From Epiperipatus broadwayi (lineage: Eukaryota; Onychophora; Udeonychophora; Euonychophora; Peripatidae): DNA of 64,000 nucleotides. How positions within the stretch are numbered: the first letter of the stretch is position 1; every line of letters begins with the position of its first letter. Below are positions 58,025 through 64,000 of the stretch, one piece after another. The notes beneath the pieces are model-generated. The model worked only from the letters and a program-made list of their open reading frames with translations, was not told the DNA's origin and ran no database searches. The stretch lies in assembly GCA_028023455.1 (NCBI GenBank), contig JAQFVV010006215.1:4325230-4389229 (forward strand), read 5' to 3'. A program made the translations under genes and the position numbers.

Positions 58025-58125
58025 GAGCCATCAACAGTCTCAATCTGTAGTCAAGGCAACCTCCTTTAATAATAAAGGTATTAAAGGAGGTTGCCTTGGC
58101 TACAGATTATGATTGTTGATTGATA
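58025..58125. repeat. Foldback element FB1, copy 2
   Basis: Arms around GGCAACCTCCTTTAAT and ATTAAAGGAGGTTGCC, with outer ATCAACAGTCTCAATCTGTA against TACAGATTATGATTGTTGAT. It shares the inner arm with FB1 copy 1 at 1921-2052. Confidence 0.7.
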
Positions 58126-60490
58126 TCATCTACATTTATAAACCTATTAAAGCCTTCTATAATTGATTTTATTGTCTTAACAATTATATATATATATATA
58201 TATATAAGCATACATAATCCATCAGCATTCACCTGAACAATCCAAATCAGTTTGGGACTGTTGTCCTATATTCAATAATAGTTAATTACCCATTATTAAT
58301 TAATGATGAATTGGCTAGTTTTGTTGACTATGATCAAAATAATTAATATATATTTTGTGAGTCTAAATTTAAATGTTGGTCCATGGGATAGTAAACAAAT
58401 GCAATAACTATGACTTCATTCAGTCCCATAAAAAACAAGATTGACATTTTTTTAACAAACTACTTTATTGCTTTGACTGACTTAAATTTATCCTCATATA
58501 AATTTTAGTAGGTTTTCACAATCATACAGTTCAAAAAATGTGCTTCAAAATATAGTTCTTAAGTCACAACCAATCCACTGATTATGTTTATTATATCAGT
58601 CTAGTCTGCACTTGTTTGCATTGTATAATTTTAAAAAATTATTATTATTATTTTATAATAATAGTTATAAATAAATTTTGCCTACATTAAAACTGTTTAT
58701 TATTTCCTCTTATAAATTTTGCCTAGATTAAAACTGTTTATTATTACCTCTTAGCACAAAAAATAGAAGAAAAAGAATGTTTTAATATATTAATAGAAAA
58801 GGCATAATAAATATATGATGGAATTAAGTTATATATATATTATTTTTCTAAAGTTAATGAAATAGATATTAACTGAAAATTGTTTGATATGTGTTGTTAA
58901 TGAACCTATTTGAATGTACTACGTTTTTATTTAAATGTAACACAATGGGTTACCGTTACGTTTCATAACTTCATTCTCTTTTAGAAATAGAATATATTTT
59001 TAACCACACATGTATAAATATTAAATAACATAACATTTAGGATATATATGTAATTTAGATAGAAGAAAACTAACTTTTGAGCACGCATTATGAATAAACT
59101 ATACGTCAATAAATGTTTTTAAAAAATGGATGGCCACTCATTTTTAAACCTACTATTAAATAAATCAACATTTATTGACAATGTTAGAAATAGAGCATCA
59201 TCTAATTTAAAAGCCAGATTTTTAAATAGCTTGTTTTTAATATAGGTTTGAATTATATACCACAGAGCATAAAAATAATTCATTTTTAGCAAGCTACGGT
59301 ACTGAATCATATTAGTTTTTATAAATGTAATGATTTAGATAGAAATATATTTTTTCCCATTTAAATTATATATACATGAAAGACTTTGGATTGTAATGGT
59401 GAATTGTATCTGCCTACTATTAGTGTATACATGCGTTTGTGATAAATATTTTTTTACGATTAAATATTTCCATAAATTATACAACTTGTCTATTATATAT
59501 ACATACACACAGATGGTTAATTAGATTTATAACTACATGGAAGTAAAAAAAAAAAATCACAAAAAATGCTTTCTAAGTTTTTAATCTGTTTTTTTAGAAG
59601 ATAATCTAGAATAGCTAAGGAAGTGGGAGTTAAATAATCTATTCAAAAATATATTTAATCAATTTTAAATGCAATGAGAAATAAATCTATTCAAGTGAAA
59701 AAATTAAATTCTACAAATATTGTTCAATATTGTTTTTTTTTTCTTCTTACTTTTCTACCTTAATATTTAAATAATAATGAGTCTTTTTTTCTCTCTCTCT
59801 TAATCAATAAGAGGAGATATAATATGCTTGGGGATTATTTTGGAAATACTTCGCCAGAATACGATATTGAAAAATGTTGGTACTAAAGAATAAAAAAAAA
59901 ATTACAATAGTCAATTTTAAAATTTGTTTGATGTGTGAGAGTATGTTGACTGATAAGATCAATTATCTATTTGTATTACATTTTTTAAATTATCAAAATA
60001 TAATATTATAGAAGAGGAGAGAGAAATTACCACTGAAAACTTGATAACATTAATGCATTATATATGTATATTTAAAATGAGTATTCTAAATTCAACAACT
60101 TCACAAAACATGTGGATAAAGATATACGTAAAAGGCAAATGATCCCTAAAATACAATTCTGGGAGAAACTGATTATCAAATTGCACAGATCCTTGCCCCC
60201 ATATGTCATCATCGTTATTATTTATCCATGGCAAACAACTATATAATTCAATAGTGTCACCATGAATACATTCAAAATAATATCGCCCTTGTAAATTGAA
60301 TACAAGTTGTTGAGGTGTTGTTGTTGTTTTTTTTTTTTTTTTTTACAGAAAATAGATCTAAAATCAAAGCATTAATTATATATACTTATGATCTACGTTT
60401 CTTAATTATTATTACTATTGTTATTATTATTGTTATTGTTGTTTTATAAAGGTGTTTACAATTACTTTAAGCGAAGTATAAAAAATAGAT
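58126..60490. other. AT-rich spacer
   Basis: A (TA)n run near 58188. A ~41-bp unit (TAAATTTTGCCTA.ATTAAA..CTGTTTATTATT) is duplicated head to tail at about 58672-58752. No gene. Confidence 0.45.
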
Positions 60491-60499
60491 AACTATATA

Positions 60500-60647
60500 A
60501 ATGATATATAAATAGATAGATCGATCGATGGATTGATAGGTATATAGATACATACATAAGTGTATGGATAGATAAGTAGATAAAGAAACAGACAGATCAG
60601 ATAGACAGACAGACAGACAGATTAATGGATGGATGGATGGATGGATG

Positions 60648-60724
<77 letters not shown>

Positions 60725-60725
60725 A
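60500..60725 (+). repeat. Layered tetranucleotide microsatellite
   Basis: Irregular ATAG/GATA sequence, then a short CAGA run (about 60600-60620), a GGAT run (about 60624-60648) and a long pure GATA run (about 60648-60722). The stepwise motif changes suggest successive expansions. Confidence 0.9.
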
Positions 60726-61465
60726 ACGTGGGAGGAGACAAATTAAATAAGTTTCAATATTAAGAAAACGTATAACAAATTATAATCATTACTTCTATTA
60801 TTTTTATTTAGTCATTAAAGTGTTTCTCATCTTAAGTATTCCTGGAAGTAGAATTGTTAATAACACTTCGTTCCGCTACATTTAAAACCACTGATGATTA
60901 TTTAGTGCATTTAAAAACCAACTTACCCATATACGTATCACATTTAATCCGCAATAATTTTTTTGATGATTCATCATCCCTGGGTAAAGCGCAAGAATAT
61001 CCTGAAGAAAAAAAAATTGGCATTGGCTTTATTCCTTAAATCGAAAGTGCTTTTTTTCATTTTAATGACAATTTTTTTCGGGACTTTTACATTGCTATTA
61101 GGTTAGCCTACTGAATTAGATTTTGTAAAACATGAAAACGAGGCGACAACCTGACCTCAAAATTTTTGAAATGTGCCGCTTCATGCAAAACAACACGAGT
61201 AACATGTTTATTTATACCCTTAGGGTACGGAAAACTTGGAATAAAAATTTATATAAATTTTTTAACGTTGTAATAATAAACAGTTTTTAACAAAAAAATT
61301 ATTTTTCATACTTAAGGTTATTTTAAAAAGCATGCATAATCTAAATATATATGAGTTTATTAAGGAAAATAACTTTTATTAATCAAGCAAGCAACGAACT
61401 TAATAATCAATGATAGTATTGTATCATTGTGTGCCGTCCTCTCTATTTTAGTACCTTACTTATAT
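60726..61465. other. Spacer
   Basis: Nothing recognised; 60854-61039 is open for 61 codons without motif. Confidence 0.4.
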
Positions 61466-61469
61466 ACAT

Positions 61470-61772
61470 ATGAGATGTGTACCGATCTGTTATTGTGTGC
61501 AACCAAACTACTTTGCGTGCATGATATTGTTAGTATTAATAATTGCTTCACTGCGTAGACCTAACGACAATGACTATAGTAGAACACCTTCGTTAGTGTT
61601 AATAATTGCCTCACTGCGTAGACGTAACGGTAATAATTATAGTAGAACATCTTCGCAGTCGAAAGTGGTTTCAAATGGGAACACGTTCAGGTGTTATCTC
61701 TCTCTTTCTCTCCCTGTCTTGCTTACCTCCAAAAAGGCTGACTATTTATTGCCAGATCCCGTACCCCGCTAG
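61470..61772 (+). other. Unassigned open frame over a 61-bp tandem duplication
   Basis: 100 codons reading LVLIIASLRR twice: TTAGTATTAATAATTGCTTC (61528) and TTAGTGTTAATAATTGCCTC (61589) begin the two diverged copies of a ~61-bp unit. A pyrimidine-rich stretch (CTCTCTTTCTCTCC) follows near 61698. The frame has no recognisable domain. The sequence is less AT-rich than its flanks, so an exon, promoter-proximal DNA or a solo repeat are all possible. Confidence 0.25.
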
Positions 61773-61989
61773 CAGCAATCGGATTCAGAGAGCATCATTG
61801 TTTAATGGCCATACTAACCAATGGTAGGATTTTAAACTCATGTTTACACATTGAATTATACTTATGTTTTACCCTTATGTTATTCTTATACATTGGTTAT
61901 CCACATGTTTAACATTGGTTACTGACAATGAGTGCTCAATCCAATTAGAAAAGGAAGGAATCTGGACTGGTCCACTTTTGAACGCAAGA

Positions 61990-62060
61990 CTATATGTATT
62001 GCCACTCATAAGCAAGCATAAAAAATGGTGATCATGTGATATTTATTGGCTTCTGAAGGC
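61990..62060 (+). mobile_element. F1 3' tail fragment
   Basis: ATTGCCACTCATAAGCAAGC, then ATGGTGATCATGTGATATTT matches the F1 3' end. No ribozyme. Confidence 0.6.
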
Positions 62061-62084
62061 AAGGGGAGATATAATAGAAATGAA

Positions 62085-62640
62085 ACAATTTTGATAATTT
62101 TCAACAATTATCATCCACTGTAGGATGATCTCTTCAAGTTTAACTGTAGTTTCTCCAATTTCTACTCTCTCTTCTTCATAACATTCCAGAAATTTCATTT
62201 ATCCAACTCATATATGATCTTTTTCTAGGTCTTTTACAGTCTTAATGAATTTCAATTTAAAACTTTAACTATCCATCCAGATCCATTTCAATCTCCTAAT
62301 TTTTTTACTATTGTCAGTGATATTTTTAGTTATCTTGCTCATTTATTTTGTTTTTATTTTTTATTGTTACTCCTAATAGACATTTTATTATACTTTATTG
62401 AGTAGTCTTAACTCTGTGTATAGTTTTTCTGATAAATGTCCTAGTCACATATCCATAGATAGGAATTGGGAAACATACGTAGGAATTGGAAAAACAGACT
62501 CATATATAAAACTCTCTATTTTTAAACACATATACATATTTCCTTTTAGTATTAAGTTATTTCTACTAAAATACTTTATACAAGTTTAATTCTAATACTA
62601 ATGAGTAATAAGAACGTAAAACTACCAATGAGTACAATCC
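62085..62640 (-). pseudogene. LINE-A (RTE-like) 3' fossil, minus strand
   Basis: Minus strand, 5' to 3': SRNNLILKGNMYMCLK-like, PIYGYVTRTFIRKTIHRVKT, CLLGVT, then the basic region and GEATVKLEEIILQWMI-like end. This is co-linear with NNLILKGNMPMCLK...LTYGSETWTLN...CMLGVT...FILQWIDN of LINE-A. Heavily mutated, stop-ridden. Confidence 0.7.
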
Positions 62641-63253
62641 CTAACATTTATTCTACTGACTCTCCTTTTCTTAATAAATCAAATAAATTTTATTTAATGA
62701 CATGAGTATTAAATATGTATCTTAGAAGTCTAATAATAACATTAAATTCCACTTGCAAAATATTTAATATTATAACATATAAATAATGACAACTACATTG
62801 CTTCAAAATAGTTGCCAGAATTAAAATTATACAAATAATGGTAATTATTATAGGTCCTCATTAGCAATATACCGTTAATGCACAGAAAGCAATATTACCT
62901 AATGTCATAGATGAGATACAATTTTAATGTAAGTCTAAATGCTATCTTGATAGTTAAATCATGAAAATTCAGAAAGTACTTAACCAAATTACTCAAATAA
63001 AAGAATAAATAATACTCAAGTGATGAAAAAAATCATGACTATTTTCTGGCATAGGATTTACATAATATTTGTATTCATACTTTAAATAACAAAACTGGTG
63101 CCAATAATAATCATAATCTGTTAAAAATTACTTTATTTCTTTTTGGCACAATTAAATAAAGTAAATAATAAACTTATAGCTAGCACATGCATAAGATGTT
63201 AGTTTTAAAAGATATTAATTTAATTAATATTAGTCTACATACATATATATATA
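62641..63253. other. AT-rich spacer
   Basis: Nothing recognised. Confidence 0.45.
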
Positions 63254-64000
63254 CCTGGGTCTCATTTTATGTGGTAGATAAGTTCCTCAGAAAATGCGCA
63301 CAAAAGAAATCACACAAAAATAGACTTAACTTACCTTGAAAAATGGGGATACGTACTGTAATTTTCCAAAAATCACATAAAAGCAAAGTAACAATATAAA
63401 ATTACTTTAAAATTCACATAAAAAAATAAGAAAATAAAAGATGACTAATAAAAAATTTCAAATTTGAAAAAATTGATACAAGACAAACTTTTTTTACTTT
63501 TTTTATTAACTATAGTATTTAATTTTATTCAAAACAATATATTTTAGTGTAATTTACATTTTTTTCATACATGTACAGTATTTTAATTATTATCGCTATT
63601 TGAGACATCAGATTCATCATGATTTGATGTGATGTGAGATACTGTAGCTTCTCCTTAAACGAAGTCAAGAGACAATACAACTAAAACGTTTTCCAATCAC
63701 TGTTCATCCTTCCCATTTCACTAAGCGATCTAAAATTGAAATTTTTGTTTCCAACAAAATTCATTTCTCTCTGTTAGAGTGAACTAAAAGTTTGAAATAA
63801 AAATAAGAACTTAGACTTATGATAATAAAAAGACATTGACTCACCACTGTTGGGCAAACTTTAATTAAAACTAACAATTAAAAATTAAATTCTTATTTTT
63901 GTCTTTAATTTTTTAATTTTCAATTCCGTTTAAAAATCAAATTTCATCGTTTCACATCACCTTAATTTCAGATCATATTATGTAATTTTTAAATTGTTAA
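63254..64000 (+). mobile_element. Tigger-like transposon, second copy (may run off the window)
   Basis: CCTGGGTCTCATTTTATGTG after a TATATA flank, then about 400 bp aligned to 38131-38520 (AATAGACTTAA..TACCTTG, GTACAAGACAAACTTT-type segments, TAGCTTCTCCTTAAACGAAG). The right terminus is not seen before the window ends. Confidence 0.65.

Noticed and set aside
60500-60725. CRISPR-like regular repeats
   Set aside because: Simple tetranucleotide microsatellite without spacers, in a eukaryotic context.

Overview
The window is eukaryotic, very probably nuclear DNA of an invertebrate animal. It is strongly AT-rich. Long stretches have no open frame, and what can be recognised is almost entirely transposable-element debris. 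The elements are non-LTR retrotransposons of at least four lineages, hAT and Tigger-like DNA transposons, tRNA-derived SINEs and Penelope-like (PLE) material. I cannot name the species. There are no operons, tRNA or rRNA genes that look functional, CRISPR arrays or prokaryotic genes. The best hint of a host gene is one 147-bp open exon candidate with good splice signals (51135-51281, +), so much of the window may be intron or intergenic DNA.

Layout. 3.2-5.0 kb: fossil non-LTR element (LINE-B, +) split by a foldback element. 5.1-6.15 kb: RTE-like LINE-A fossil (-). 6.77-7.16 kb: zinc-binding tail of a third LINE. 8.26-9.13 and 9.97-10.19 kb: copies of repeat family F1, which carries hammerhead ribozymes (HHR). 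9.1-10.0 kb: LINE-D tail (-). 10.4-11.2 kb: LINE-A 3' end. 12.8-13.2 kb: hAT MITE with an exact 8-bp target duplication. 15.2-19.7 kb: degenerate hAT element with a transposase fossil, into which a PLE GIY-YIG fragment with perfect inverted arms inserted (17.38-18.15 kb). 21.9-22.7 kb: LINE-A fossil carrying an F1 insertion. 23.3-24.8 kb: LINE-C fossil carrying a small hAT element with BED-finger coding. 25.7-26.0 kb: HHR family F3. 27.1-27.7, 35.1-35.5, 44.1-44.3 and 55.3-55.5 kb: inverted copies of family F5 (HHR plus a pol III-like B box). 30.9-32.9 kb: tandem and inverted array of ~410-bp F2 units, each complete unit with an HHR. 38.1-39.2 kb: Tigger-like transposon. 45.5-45.85 kb: tRNA-SINE with tandem 3' tail. 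49.9-50.5 kb: LINE-C (-). 51.5-54.3 kb: the longest LINE-A, with nearly whole endonuclease and reverse transcriptase. 56.5-56.9 kb: F4 inverted pair with decayed HHR. 60.5-60.7 kb: tetranucleotide microsatellite. 62.1-62.6 kb: LINE-A fossil (-). 63.25 kb: second Tigger-like copy.

The main finding is a dense set of unrelated-looking short repeats that all fold as type I hammerhead ribozymes (core CTGANGA, stem II, GAAA, short stem III, UH cleavage site, bipartite stem I). Three families (F1, F2, F3) also share a hairpin upstream, an AGATCTAG box 5' of the ribozyme and, in two of them, a TCATGTGAT 3' end. They insert with 12-13-bp target duplications and are nearly always found as inverted pairs. 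HHRs are already known in Penelope-like elements and animal retrozymes, so the class has precedent; these particular families, their tandem array and their modular kinship are what deserve a second look. All folds and homologies were read by eye.
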